A stretch of 64,000 bases of DNA, from assembly GCF_000711895.1 (NCBI RefSeq), contig NZ_JONO01000007.1:1-64000 (forward strand), read 5' to 3'. The stretch's first letter is position 1; every line of letters starts with the position of its first letter. Of the stretch, positions 30,450 through 39,735 are shown piece by piece. This DNA is from Photorhabdus australis DSM 17609. Lineage in GTDB: Bacteria > Pseudomonadota > Gammaproteobacteria > Enterobacterales > Enterobacteriaceae. The notes beneath the pieces are model-generated. The model was not told the origin of the DNA. It was given only the letters and a program-made list of their open reading frames with translations, and did no database searches. A program made the position numbers and the translations under genes.

Positions 30450-31433
30450 TTAGTCGGTATCACGATGAGGCTCAGCACTCGACGGTACTGGTTGAGCCGA
30501 TATTGTGATTTTGTTGGATTTTTGTGATGACCCACTCTCAGTCGAATCCTTTCTAATCACCTCGTGAATCTCCTTGCTATCATTAATAATCAAGGAATTA
30601 CTGCCGGTGTTTTCCTGTTCAATCTGCTTTTCCGCTTGCTTATTGAGCACTAGAATACTTATGCGACGGTTAACTGGTGAACTAGCATCTTCCTGTTTCA
30701 GACGTACAGTTGAAGCCATACCGACAACTCGAAGTATCTTTTCTTCATCCAATCCACCTATCAACAACTCTCTCCTTGATGCATTTGCACGATCCGCGGA
30801 TAGTTCCCAGTTACTGTAGCCACGCTCGCCATTAGCATATTTCAAGTCATCTGTATGACCGGACAAACTGATTTTATTTGGAATATCGTTCAAGATGGGT
30901 GCAATCGCTCGCAAAATATCGCTCATATAACTTTCAACTTTTGCACTACCAATCATAAACATTGGCCGATTTTCCCGGTCTATAATCTGGATACGTAATC
31001 CCTCATCCATCATGTCAATTAACAAGTGTGGACGTAATGCTTTAAGACGGGGATCAGTAATAATTAATTGATCGAGTTGCTCACGCAGCCTATTTAATCT
31101 GCGAGCATCATCGTTAGCTTCAACAACTTCAATCTGACGAAGGGTGTCGCCTTCCTGATAAAGCACATCCTGCCCTCCCCCTGGGATAGGATTAGAGCTA
31201 TCGCTACTATGTTCCCCTTTATTTATTGCAACTTGCAATGGGGTACGAAAATATTCTGCAATACGAGTCAATTCCTGCGGGCTGGAAATTGCCAGCAACC
31301 ACATAACCAGAAAAAATGCCATCATCGCAGTCATAAAGTCAGCATAGGCAATTTTCCATGAACCACCATGATGCTTGCTGTCATGCCTTTTACGTCTTTT
31401 TACTCTAATGACAGAGACGTTTCGTGCCTTCAT
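30450..31433 (-). CDS. motB: Flagellar stator protein MotB
   Basis: A 327-aa protein with one N-terminal transmembrane helix containing the proton-carrying D32 ([19 protein letters not shown], residues 30-48), a plug region, and a C-terminal OmpA-like peptidoglycan-binding domain (ISLSGHTDD...[14 protein letters not shown]). It anchors the MotA4-5MotB2 stator to the cell wall. Overlaps motA by 4 nt (ATGA). The C-terminal tail beyond about 270 is Ser/Lys-rich and variable in the family. Confidence 0.97.
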   Translation of the reverse strand: MKARNVSVIRVKRRKRHDSKHHGGSWKIAYADFMTAMMAFFLVMWLLAISSPQELTRIAEYFRTPLQVAINKGEHSSDSSNPIPGGGQDVLYQEGDTLRQIEVVEANDDARRLNRLREQLDQLIITDPRLKALRPHLLIDMMDEGLRIQIIDRENRPMFMIGSAKVESYMSDILRAIAPILNDIPNKISLSGHTDDLKYANGERGYSNWELSADRANASRRELLIGGLDEEKILRVVGMASTVRLKQEDASSPVNRRISILVLNKQAEKQIEQENTGSNSLIINDSKEIHEVIRKDSTESGSSQKSNKITISAQPVPSSAEPHRDTD

Positions 31434-32317
31434 ATTTGCTCTTCAGCTTCTTGCTGAACGGGTGCTTTTACCCTACGAACATGTTCCTCCAATTCAGTGA
31501 AAGAAGGACGATCTGTGAGATATAAGGTCTTACGACCGAATTCAACAGCAATCTGAGGCGCATAACCATTCAAACTTGACAACAATGTTATTTTAATACA
31601 CTGCATCATTTTGATGTGCTCACCGCTGCGCTGGCGTAACAATGTTGCAAGTGGAGAAATAAAGCCATATGCCAACAAAATACCAAGAAATGTTCCAACC
31701 ATTGCATGAGCAATCAATACACCTAGTTCTCCTGCCGGACGATCCGCCGAACCCAAAGCATTAACAACCCCCATCACAGCAGCAACAATGCCAAAAGCAG
31801 GAAGTGAATCACCAACCATCATAAGACTGGTTGCCGGGATCTCACTTTCCTGCTCATAAGTTTCAATTTCTTCATCCATCAAAGCTTCAATTTCATGAGG
31901 ATTCATATTACCACTCACAATTAACCGCATGTAATCGGTGATAAAGTCCATCAAATGCTTATCCTTAAGCAAACGCGGATATTGGGTAAAAATATCACTC
32001 TGCTGAGGATGTTCGATATCTCGTTCTAACGCCAAGACACCATGTTGGCGGGATTTTGCTAACAATCGGAAAAGCAAAGCCATCAGATCCATATACATTA
32101 CTTTGTTATATTTGGATCTCCGCATGACTTTGGGTAAAACACGCAATGTTGCCTTAATCGCTTTTCCGTTGTTACCAACAATGAAAGCACCGATACCAGC
32201 ACCAGCGATAATTAAAAATTCAGCGGGTTGATAAAGTGCGCCCAAATGACCACCTACAATCAGGTAACCACCGATTACCGCACCAAAAACTACGATATAT
32301 CCTAAAAGTACTAACAC
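31430..32317 (-). CDS. motA: Flagellar stator protein MotA
   Basis: A 295-aa inner-membrane protein with four transmembrane helices (two near the N-terminus at 1-22 and 33-52, two near 170-225) and a large cytoplasmic loop carrying the charged residues that contact FliG. The length equals E. coli MotA. Forms the proton channel with MotB and generates torque. First gene of motAB-cheAW; 137 bp separates it from flhC, and I did not find a confident promoter in that gap. Confidence 0.97.
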   Translation of the reverse strand: MLVLLGYIVVFGAVIGGYLIVGGHLGALYQPAEFLIIAGAGIGAFIVGNNGKAIKATLRVLPKVMRRSKYNKVMYMDLMALLFRLLAKSRQHGVLALERDIEHPQQSDIFTQYPRLLKDKHLMDFITDYMRLIVSGNMNPHEIEALMDEEIETYEQESEIPATSLMMVGDSLPAFGIVAAVMGVVNALGSADRPAGELGVLIAHAMVGTFLGILLAYGFISPLATLLRQRSGEHIKMMQCIKITLLSSLNGYAPQIAVEFGRKTLYLTDRPSFTELEEHVRRVKAPVQQEAEEQI

Positions 32318-32454
32318 GCGATATCCTTTAGCTAAGTTGGTGAGCGGATGGGAAGTTGAACAGTTTGAGAATTCAGAATGGCGCCGGTTTCAATACAGGT
32401 TACAGGAAGAAAAATATAAATCCGTAACCTGTAGGAACAAATTCCCATTTAAAT

Positions 32455-33036
32455 TCACATTGCGCGCTGAGCAAGTCCATCCAGCAGTTGTGAATTAGTA
32501 TCGGCAGATTGAGAGGAAAGTTTACGTTTTTTTACTGCACGTGATGGAGGTTGGCAAAGGCTACAAACAAAGCTATTTACAGGTTGATGAGCATGAGTAA
32601 TAAAAGTTCCCCCACAAGTACGACATTGCGAAGGTTGCAACATACCACTGTCTACAAAACGTACCAAAGTCCAGGCACGAGTCAGTGCCAAAACAGGTGC
32701 GTCCCCTTCAACAGGAGGACATTGTTCAAGATAGAGCCGATAAGCTTTAACAACTGCCTCTACACCATCACAATAACCACTCTTGAGTAGAAAACGATAG
32801 GCATTGTAGAACATTGATGAGTGAATATTCTGTTCCCAAGTCATAAACCAATCTGTTGAAAAAGGTAGCATTCCTTTGGGCGGAGGACTTCCCCTCAATT
32901 CTTTATAAAGCTTAATTAATCGCCCTCTGCTCAGCTGTGTTTCACTTTCAAGCATCTGTAACCGTGCGCCCAAAGTGATGAGTTCCATCGCAAGCTGTAT
33001 ATCTTTAGCTTCTTGAACTATACTTTTCCCGGTCAT
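32455..33036 (-). CDS. flhC: Flagellar master regulator subunit FlhC
   Basis: A 193-aa DNA-binding subunit of the FlhD4C2 activator that turns on flagellar class 2 promoters. The zinc site is visible as C138, C141, C158 and C161 (CRTCGG and CSLC), equivalent to the four cysteines of E. coli FlhC. Two bp downstream of flhD, so translation is likely coupled. In this genus flagellar control also affects virulence traits; that is background and not seen here. Confidence 0.98.
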   Translation of the reverse strand: MTGKSIVQEAKDIQLAMELITLGARLQMLESETQLSRGRLIKLYKELRGSPPPKGMLPFSTDWFMTWEQNIHSSMFYNAYRFLLKSGYCDGVEAVVKAYRLYLEQCPPVEGDAPVLALTRAWTLVRFVDSGMLQPSQCRTCGGTFITHAHQPVNSFVCSLCQPPSRAVKKRKLSSQSADTNSQLLDGLAQRAM

Positions 33037-33038
33037 TT

Positions 33039-33389
33039 CTATGCTCTTTTCTTCACTGAAGTATCGTCTTTCGAAGATAACTGCTGAAATAAATGACTAG
33101 ATAACAAAATGCCTGTGTGTATTTGTTGTAAATCATCTACCCGAGATTCCCTGGTAAGCTGCTGAATAGTTTCACTGTCTTCGAACCGGAAATTGCAGAC
33201 TAATTGATTAGTCTCGGCGAGCTTTACCAACTGAGGTAATGTCAATTCAGACAACGTATCAGCCATAGAATCACTAATACCTAAACGGAACATCGCGGAT
33301 GCTTTTTCATGGTTAATTAATCGCTGAGCTAAAAGCAGATACGATAAATTTATGTCATAAATATGTTTGAGCAATTCAACCGTACTCAT
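33039..33389 (-). CDS. flhD: Flagellar master regulator subunit FlhD
   Basis: A 116-aa, mostly helical protein matching FlhD over its full length (starts [21 protein letters not shown]..., given as a landmark). It pairs with FlhC to recruit RNA polymerase. The upstream 1.6 kb has no gene, and a perfect CRP site sits 322-337 bp before the start codon, as expected for catabolite-controlled flhDC. Confidence 0.98.
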   Translation of the reverse strand: MSTVELLKHIYDINLSYLLLAQRLINHEKASAMFRLGISDSMADTLSELTLPQLVKLAETNQLVCNFRFEDSETIQQLTRESRVDDLQQIHTGILLSSHLFQQLSSKDDTSVKKRA

Positions 33390-34989
33390 TTCTCTATCCC
33401 GTCCGATTACATTAAAAAATCAGTTAAGTGTTCGAAAAACCACTCGTGACAAAATTCCTAAAATAGCTTAGGGATTAATAATCTCTTACATAACTAAAAT
33501 ATACAGGCTTAGTCAGAGTAGTAACCATCCTTTGTATTACTTTTGATTCGTCCAACTTCAAAAATATTACGGTAGTGAGTTGCAAAAGTATTATTGCGTT
33601 ACCTGATATAACATTTTTTACTGTCGATTAAGAATATTCTTAATGCAAGACAACTTTACTCCTGAATCATCAACTTATACAACGGAAAGAAAGCGCCATT
33701 TTAAATACTATGTGACATGACTCACAAAAACAAAGGCTTTTAATATGCATTTAATCGATGGATTGCTCACTAACCATTCAAACAATTAAATAAAATCCGA
33801 AATCTCAATTTTAATAAGTTAAATTATCTAAATAAAAATATTAGATATATTTTTTGGTTTTATACGATCTATTAAACTTATAAATCTAAAAAAACGATAA
33901 AAAATCCTACCATTAGTCAAACAATCGATTGAAAATGCAGTTTTATCTTTGAGTAGTAAGTGTAAACAATAATCTTATTCTGAGATCTGATATCTCCACT
34001 GACACAATGAAACTGATTAAATTTATGTAAAATTTAGTTACAAAAAAGATACTGGTATGATCACTTTTAGTTTAGATTTGTACTTTTTTCAACCTAAAGG
34101 TCTATCTAAAAATGCGTACCATCATGTATCGATAACACTAACCATACAAAAATAGCATAAAATACAGTAAGATAATGCATAAAAAAACAACTACAACAAT
34201 ATTTTATTGCTTACATAGCAACCAATATCTAGCATAGAGATAATCCTAAAAATCAGTCTATTTTGATTCATGACGACTTAATCACCAGAGAAAACATTAA
34301 AAAAACTTATCAAAATATCATATTTCATAATGTAATAACACGTAAAATACCTTCATTAATTACTTTATACTTTTCACCTTTAACTTTTATTTTCCATAAC
34401 GATTCATTAGTCAAATTTACACATAACGAATATATATATTTTAAAAACATTAGGTATTTTAAATAAATTTCAGATTATTTATCAACCTATAACTTGTTTT
34501 AAAATTTTACTAAAGCATAAAATAATATAAATAAAGACTTTAAAACCACATAGATATATAACCCTATTAAATAATAATTATAAATGGCATTACATCCCCT
34601 TATATGATTCAAAAAAAATATAATTCACACATTATTTTCCATATAAATAACCAAATAATTTCAGAGTTAATATCCTTATGATACAAATTAAATGAAATAC
34701 TAAAAGGTATTTTTTCTACTTTTCATCATTTCATATAACATTTACGATTCTCATCCCAAAAATGATATTTATTCGTGTAAATAGTAAAAATAGGGTTTTT
34801 ACTAACGTATATCATAGGTACTATCTTTTAAAATTATTATCATAGATAAAATAATTAATTCATGCTCATTATAGAAATAACCGGTAGCAATGGAGTTATA
34901 AGATAAAAATCAATAATATTTCTTACCAAAATAAGATTATCAATAATAAAAACACCATAATATTTTTATAAAAAAGATGAGGTAAATAT
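33390..34989. other. Long AT-rich flhDC upstream region
   Basis: About 1.6 kb with very high AT content and no credible gene (the longest ORFs have no ribosome binding site or family resemblance). The 33390-33730 part is the flhDC control region with a CRP site. The rest shows nothing I can identify beyond A/T tracts typical of H-NS-bound DNA. Confidence 0.6.
33711..33726 (-). promoter_or_regulatory. CRP binding site upstream of flhDC
   Basis: 'TGTGACATGACTCACA' matches the symmetric TGTGA-N6-TCACA consensus exactly. It precedes flhD by just over 320 bp; flhDC is a known cAMP-CRP target in enterobacteria. Confidence 0.8.
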
Positions 34990-36715
34990 GACTTTGCAGA
35001 GAAATTTATTTTCCCATATAAATAGTAATGATAATTTTCCAAACAATCATAACTGTTCATCAAGCATGGCAAAGAATGTAGCAACTGATTACAGTTTCCA
35101 GCTCATCACAGAAAATATTTCGGTGGTGAAAACTCCATATCCACCGGTTCTTCAAACCAGGAGAAAGCAATATAGATATCGAGAATCATTATCAATTATG
35201 TAATCAATAACACAGGAAATGCGGTTACTATTTGGATGAAAGACATTCCCCCTCATACACAATAAGCATCTGCAAAAAGATGCCATTTAATACACTAACT
35301 TTGTATAAATACAACATGATCATTGATATTTTATTCTAAAAAAATAAAAATAAACAAATATATATATCGACACACTAAAAATAAAAAAAACTTGATTTAC
35401 CCAAAATATAATACACTCAGTATTTTTAAAACCTCATTCACAGAATTTTATCAGGAACAGGCTATCCATTTTATCTCAATGAAAAAAACAACAAAATACC
35501 ACATATCAGATGTTGTACTAGTAAATGAATATTCTCTACCGTTCAGAATAGAATAAAGATATCGGTAAACAACATTGAGAAAACATTACCAAAACCTGAA
35601 CTTACCGTTATATTCAAGTAGTTGATGATATTTCTATTCGTCAATCTTCCCTTAACAATCCTGAGTGTCTGACGCTCTCAGATTTTTATAAAATCAAGCA
35701 ATACCCATTACTTTTTTTGATATACCTGTACTTGTGCTAACAAAAATTCCAACATCAGTGTATTTCAATACCACAGTATCATTAAGGCCATCATCAAAAA
35801 AACTAACGGTATGCCCGTTCTTTTATAATGCAGGATTCTTGCAATCCACAGTTTGTTAAATATTGATCGTATTCCCATTTCATTTTTCAGGATTTTAGTA
35901 CACATCAGCTCAGTCTGTTGAGTTGTCAAAATAGCTGCGGAATCTAGCCCTAGATCATGACAAATTATGACAGTAATGACCGAATTATCTTCGGTAAGAA
36001 CTTTCGCTATCACTCCACTCTCTCTAATGCAGAAATAGCACAAACTGCTCTCTTTTCTATCAGATCAAGAAAAGTTAGTGGCCCTTGTAATATCACTGAT
36101 TCTTCTCACCAAAAAGCAACAAGCGTTCTCACTTTATCATAGGATAAATATCGAACTGCTAAAAATTAATACCCTGAAATCTTGCCTGATAGCAATCATT
36201 AGCCAGTGCCATTATTTTTTCACGGCATTCTTCATCAAGCAGAATTATTATCTATTTTACTCTTATATAAGAACAAACTTAGATCATTTCCTCTAAAGAT
36301 CCTGAACAGGAATAAGTAACCAATGCCGAACAAAATAAAATATCAACTCATCAATTTTTCTGTATCCACGCATAATCTCCATATCAAACTCACCATGATT
36401 CAGTCTGATTTGAAAAGGACAACCATCCACAACGTTTCAGCAGCCAATCCGACGACAACTATCAAAGCAAAAAATACTGCATTTACCCCCACCTCCCTTA
36501 TACAGACACAAATTAATAATACCAAATGAAATTATTTCAGATATAAAACAATTTTATAATCAAGTGAGTTCATATTTTCCTCAGATGGTAGCAAGAACAC
36601 TATATTGCCTGGCACAAGATATTTAATACGTATTTAGGGTGGAATTTGCCAAACGACATTTAATCACTGTTGTCTTGATTATAAATTCCACCGCTTTGTT
36701 CATAAGGTATTCTTA
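34990..36715 (-). pseudogene. mgtB: Decayed MgtB/MgtA-type Mg2+ P-type ATPase
   Basis: No intact frame, but in shifting frames of the - strand the order of an MgtA/MgtB ATPase is readable from right to left. Near 36640 is IRIKYLVPGNIVFLLPSEE (A-domain VPGDIV motif). Near 36490 is FFALIVVVGLAAETLWMVV (helix 4 of the family). Near 36060 is GPLTFLDLIEKRAVCAISAL. At 36030-35830 is VIAKVLTEDNSVITVIICHD (KVLTGDNPVIT in intact proteins). Near 35800-35720 is GHTVSFFDDGLNDTVVLKYT (GFLGDGINDAPAL hinge). Near 35590 is NIINYLNITVSSGFGNVFSM. Near 35200 is MSFIQIVTAFPVLLIT (C-terminal helices). The DKTGT phosphorylation segment and the N-terminus are lost, with many stops and frameshifts. It follows mgtC in mgtCB order. 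Boundaries are approximate. Confidence 0.88.
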
Positions 36716-36721
36716 TCAAGC

Positions 36722-36846
36722 ATACCCAATAGATTTCAATTTACAGCGCAGCGGCAAGTGAACGCATCCCCAAGAGCATAGATAGCTATGTAACAGGGGT
36801 AAGTGAAACAGCCAACAAAGCAGCAACTTGAAAGATGAGGGGTATA
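36722..36846 (-). repeat. ERIC element between mgtC and the mgtB remnant
   Basis: A 125-bp copy in reverse orientation: starts 'atacccaatagatttcaa' and ends 'cttgaaagatgaggggtata'. It abuts the upstream limit of recognisable mgtB sequence, so it may mark where the 5' part of mgtB was lost. Confidence 0.88.
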
Positions 36847-37049
36847 TTAAAAAAACGCCATTGATGAAGCATCAACCTCATTATACTAAGAAAACAATTC
36901 CAAATTGTTTCGTTGCCTAACTGAGAAAAACCGCATAGGCAACACTTTATCTATTTCATATAACGAAGGACAATTCATCAACAGTGACGTTTTTTCAAAC
37001 TAAGAATCTATCCCAATAAACATAATTGTTGTTCTATATAAATAGACTT

Positions 37050-37748
37050 TCAGACCTGTAGTTCCGGTGAGATTTTCCAGTTTATTGAGCTAACACTCTT
37101 CTCCAGACTCATGCGACTAACAATCGCTTCTATCTCTTTTTGCTCAGTCGACGTTGCTAATACTTCAATACACACCTCAAGTTTTCCTGGTTGAATCATA
37201 TCAGTGAAGCTGAGCGATTGTAGTCTCACGGCCACTCCATTTAGAGCTTGTAGTACTAAAGTTCTAACCAGAATTCCATCATTACTGTCACATACTACGT
37301 GAATTCTATAACACTGTGGCAAATCGGCGGTCTGCTGCCTGGGATGTAAATTAATACGCTGAGCCGCTTCACGTAACAATATATTCGCGCAAAGAATAAT
37401 AACCGTTGCTATCGCGGCCAACCAATATTGCCCAAGGCCACATAACACACCAATTCCAGCAGAACACCACAAAGTTGCTGCTGTATTTAACCCACGGATA
37501 TTCATGCCTTCTCGCATAATGACACCCGCGCCCAAGAAACCAATCCCTGAAACAACCTGAGCAGCAATACGACCTGCACTATCTGGTGAAGTTGTTATTG
37601 AACCAAGGATAAAAACTGCAGCACCAGTCGCAACTAATGCATTCGTTCTTAAACCTGCCATACGCTGACGCCATTGACGCTCAGCGCCAATTAATGCACC
37701 AAAACACATGGCTGATAATAAATGAAAGACAAAAGGAGTTATTAACAT
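37050..37748 (-). CDS. mgtC: MgtC-family membrane protein
   Basis: A 232-aa protein closely matching Salmonella MgtC in its N-terminal membrane part (GALIGAERQWRQRMAGLR, GSITTSPDSAGRIAAQ, GFLGAGVIMREGMNIRGL, AATLWCSAGIGVLCGLGQ), with a diverged ACT-like C-terminal domain. MgtC promotes survival in macrophages and at low Mg2+ by acting on the F1Fo ATPase and phosphate uptake. I start it at 37748 because GGAGA lies 6 nt before that ATG; an ATG at 37760 would match the Salmonella start, and the frame stays open to 37790. The partner ATPase gene downstream is ruined while this gene is intact, suggesting it is kept for its own role. Confidence 0.93.
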   Translation of the reverse strand: MLITPFVFHLLSAMCFGALIGAERQWRQRMAGLRTNALVATGAAVFILGSITTSPDSAGRIAAQVVSGIGFLGAGVIMREGMNIRGLNTAATLWCSAGIGVLCGLGQYWLAAIATVIILCANILLREAAQRINLHPRQQTADLPQCYRIHVVCDSNDGILVRTLVLQALNGVAVRLQSLSFTDMIQPGKLEVCIEVLATSTEQKEIEAIVSRMSLEKSVSSINWKISPELQV

Positions 37749-37760
37749 GACATTCTCCAT

Positions 37761-38147
37761 ATAACTAAATGGATTAATAATCATGTGCATTTACTTTGCA
37801 CACAGAAATTTGTACCGAATGTTTAATTCAGCATTATTTTCTGCATATACCTGGAGGTAATAAGATGTAAATGTATAACAACATAATAAAAAACCCAATA
37901 CATCATTCCTGGCTACTCTACTGAGTACCGGATAATAGTGTTTTTTAAGTAGTACAGCTCAGATATTTTGAGTGGTACCGCTCGCCTTGTTTAGCAAGCA
38001 GCAAATCGGGAGGGAATGAGCAGCTTGCCGACTTATTTTTTATTTAACCGAAAACTTTGACTGTCCAATGAGAGTTTCTCCAATAAAATTTGCACGAAGT
38101 ATAATCAGGAGTAATTAATAAGTAAAGAAGGATATTGCCATAGTAAA
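37761..38147. other. Intergenic region upstream of mgtC
   Basis: No gene seen. This should contain the mgtC promoter and leader, but I could not recognise a convincing PhoP box or the mgtM/mgtP leader peptides known from Salmonella. Confidence 0.4.
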
Positions 38148-38183
38148 GAAAAAGTCCGCCACTACCAAAATAGCGACGGACTT
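38148..38183 (-). terminator. Terminator of csp gene
   Basis: On the - strand a 13-bp stem, 'aagtccgtcgcta' with 'tagtggcggactt' (one G-U pair), is followed by TTTTC. It begins 17 bp past the csp stop. Confidence 0.85.
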
Positions 38184-38200
38184 GAAAATCATTCAGGCAA

Positions 38201-38413
38201 TCAGATGGCAGTTACGTTTGCTGCTGCTGGGCCTTTAGCACCACTCTCAATGGTGAACTCTACGTTTTGGCCTTCTGCCAAAGTTTTGAAACCGTTACCC
38301 TGAATGGCAGAGAAGTGAACGAATACGTCTTTGCTACCGTCAGCTGGGGTGATGAAACCAAAGCCTTTAGACTCGTTGAACCACTTCACTTGACCTTTCA
38401 TTTTGTCAGACAT
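38201..38413 (-). CDS. Cold-shock-domain RNA chaperone (CspE/CspC-like)
   Basis: A 70-aa cold-shock protein with RNP1 KGFGFITP and RNP2 DVFVHFSAI, and the [17 protein letters not shown] start typical of CspC/CspE. The frame opens 7 codons earlier, but AGGAAAG directly precedes the ATG at 38413. It binds single-stranded RNA and melts hairpins, acting as an antiterminator and chaperone. Which E. coli paralogue it corresponds to cannot be settled from 70 residues. The 450 bp upstream have no gene and may include a long regulatory leader. Confidence 0.95.
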   Translation of the reverse strand: MSDKMKGQVKWFNESKGFGFITPADGSKDVFVHFSAIQGNGFKTLAEGQNVEFTIESGAKGPAAANVTAI

Positions 38414-38894
38414 TGTGACTTTCCTATATATCAAAAAAATTTTGCCACCATGGGCATGTATTGGCCAGTTATCAGCTATTACTTATGGAGGCACTAAGAA
38501 GGAAACGCGTCAACAAAGGCTATCTGAGGATAACACTTACACATAACTCATTAACTCAAGATGTCGTACATAAAGTAGGTCTGTTTATCAGGCCGGCAGC
38601 ATTAACGCATGATAGAAAAGGAATAGCAACCTTTTTATGCATTCGTGTTTTAAAAAACACGTTTACGCTCACTGTTAGCACAATAATACAACAAGTAAAA
38701 TGAATCAGTTATAAATTTTTTTGATTTCTTCAACCATTATCTTAATGAAAGCGTTCGGATTAATCTCAGTCAATAACAGATCACAGATTAAAATAAAACA
38801 ACTGATCTACATAAGATCGCTTCCCTCATGCTAACCTTAAGAACCGATGACTATGAAAACAATCTACTTTTTCTTCACCTAATCAGGTTAATAT
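38414..38894. other. Divergent intergenic region (csp / ylaC)
   Basis: No supported gene. It should hold the csp promoter and 5' leader. A perfect 18-bp palindrome 'cgtgttttaaaaaacacg' lies at 38644-38661. The plus-strand ORF at 38461-38703 has no family resemblance and runs antisense to the csp leader. Confidence 0.5.
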
Positions 38895-39413
38895 ATGAAT
38901 ATCATTAAACAGATACTGATTCGGGACCTTGAACGAATCAACATTGAAGAACAGCGTGATGGCAAGCCTCGCTTTAATAGCCAGTTTCTCAGCAACCATC
39001 CTTACCTTTGCCTGGCTATGCTCATCTCTTATCTGTTCCTCGCCACACTTATCTGGTACGCCCCATACTTTGGTTTATTTTCACTGCTAGGTTTTACTGT
39101 ACTCTTCATTGTTATGGCTACTGTTCTGCTATTTGAAATCAGACCCGTATATCGGTTTGATGATATTGGTGTGCTTGATCTGCGGGTATGTTACAACGGT
39201 GAATGGTTCGTCAGCGAAAAAATATCAAACTATGCTCTCGAAGAGATCCTTTTTCACCCTCATGTTCCGCTAACGATGAAAGATGAAATCAAACATATTA
39301 TGAAATTGAAAGGTGAAATACATTTTTATGATGTTTATATAGTGGCATTTTCTGAACAGTCAGACAAAGCAACACCTCTGACGATGATGAATAAAAAGAC
39401 TCAATTTCAATAA
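38895..39413 (+). CDS. ylaC: YlaC-family inner-membrane protein
   Basis: A 172-aa protein with two adjacent transmembrane helices (about 38-58 and 62-83) and a cytoplasmic C-terminal domain. It shares with E. coli YlaC the N-terminal EQRDGKPRFNSQFLSNHP pattern (landmark), the VYRFDDIGVLDLRVCYNGEW segment and KGEIHFYDVY. YlaC has no established function in E. coli. Stands alone, upstream of the tRNA-Asn array. Confidence 0.85.
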   Translation: MNIIKQILIRDLERINIEEQRDGKPRFNSQFLSNHPYLCLAMLISYLFLATLIWYAPYFGLFSLLGFTVLFIVMATVLLFEIRPVYRFDDIGVLDLRVCYNGEWFVSEKISNYALEEILFHPHVPLTMKDEIKHIMKLKGEIHFYDVYIVAFSEQSDKATPLTMMNKKTQFQ

Positions 39414-39479
39414 AATAGCACAGTTATAACACAACATGCTCATATGACGAGCAAACAATAAAATAGTAAGACTTTTGCG

Positions 39480-39508
39480 TTGACAGTGCCTCAGTTCATC
39501 GCTAATAT
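39480..39508 (+). promoter_or_regulatory. Promoter of tRNA-Asn copy 1
   Basis: TTGACA (39480-39485), a 17-bp spacer and TAATAT (39503-39508), followed by a GC-rich discriminator (tcgcc) as expected for a stringently controlled stable-RNA gene. Confidence 0.85.
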
Positions 39509-39530
39509 TCGCCTCGTTCTCAGGAATGAT

Positions 39531-39606
39531 TCCTCCATAGTTCAGTCGGTAGAACGGCGGACTGTTAATCCGTATGTCACTGGTTCGAGTCCAGTTGGAG
39601 GAGCCA
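39531..39606 (+). tRNA. tRNA-Asn(GTT), copy 1
   Basis: 76 nt including encoded CCA-type 3' end (gagcca). Acceptor stem tcctcca/tggagga, D loop with cggtagaacgg, anticodon loop 'ctgttaa' (GTT), T loop 'ggttcgagtcc'. Identical to copies 2 and 3. Confidence 0.98.
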
Positions 39607-39662
39607 AATTTAAGTCTGGAGATGCTAAAAGAAATCTCTGGTACTATCAGATATGCAAGTAT

Positions 39663-39695
39663 AAAAAAAAGCCCAATGAAAGTTGGGCTTTTTTT
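39663..39695. terminator. Bidirectional terminator
   Basis: GCCCAA/TTGGGC stem flanked by eight A on the left and seven T on the right. Serves tRNA-Asn copy 1 on the + strand and the orphan gene at 39736 on the - strand. Confidence 0.88.
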
Positions 39696-39735
39696 GTTTC
39701 GGTTTGCAGAACACGCATTTGGTGGTCTGGGATGA

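Noticed and set aside
32318..32454. Possible FliA promoter before motA
   Set aside because: No sequence close to the TAAAGTTT / GCCGATAA pair was found there.
34988..35203. A 71-codon ORF on the + strand with a plausible ribosome binding site
   Set aside because: The opposite strand carries the C-terminal part of the mgtB-like pseudogene, so this is an antisense by-product.
35765..36142. Overlapping ORFs on both strands that look like small novel genes
   Set aside because: The - strand frame is a fragment of the decayed Mg2+ ATPase (KVLTEDNSVIT region); the + strand one is its shadow.
37749..37790. Longer MgtC start
   Set aside because: No ribosome binding site upstream of 37790; the ATG at 37748 has GGAGA in place.
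37791..38147. Possible PhoP box upstream of mgtC
   Set aside because: Only a single TGTTTA on the wrong strand was seen; no tandem hexamer at the right spacing.
38461..38703. 80-codon ORF opposite the csp leader
   Set aside because: No family match and no clear ribosome binding site for its first ATG; lies in the csp 5' region.
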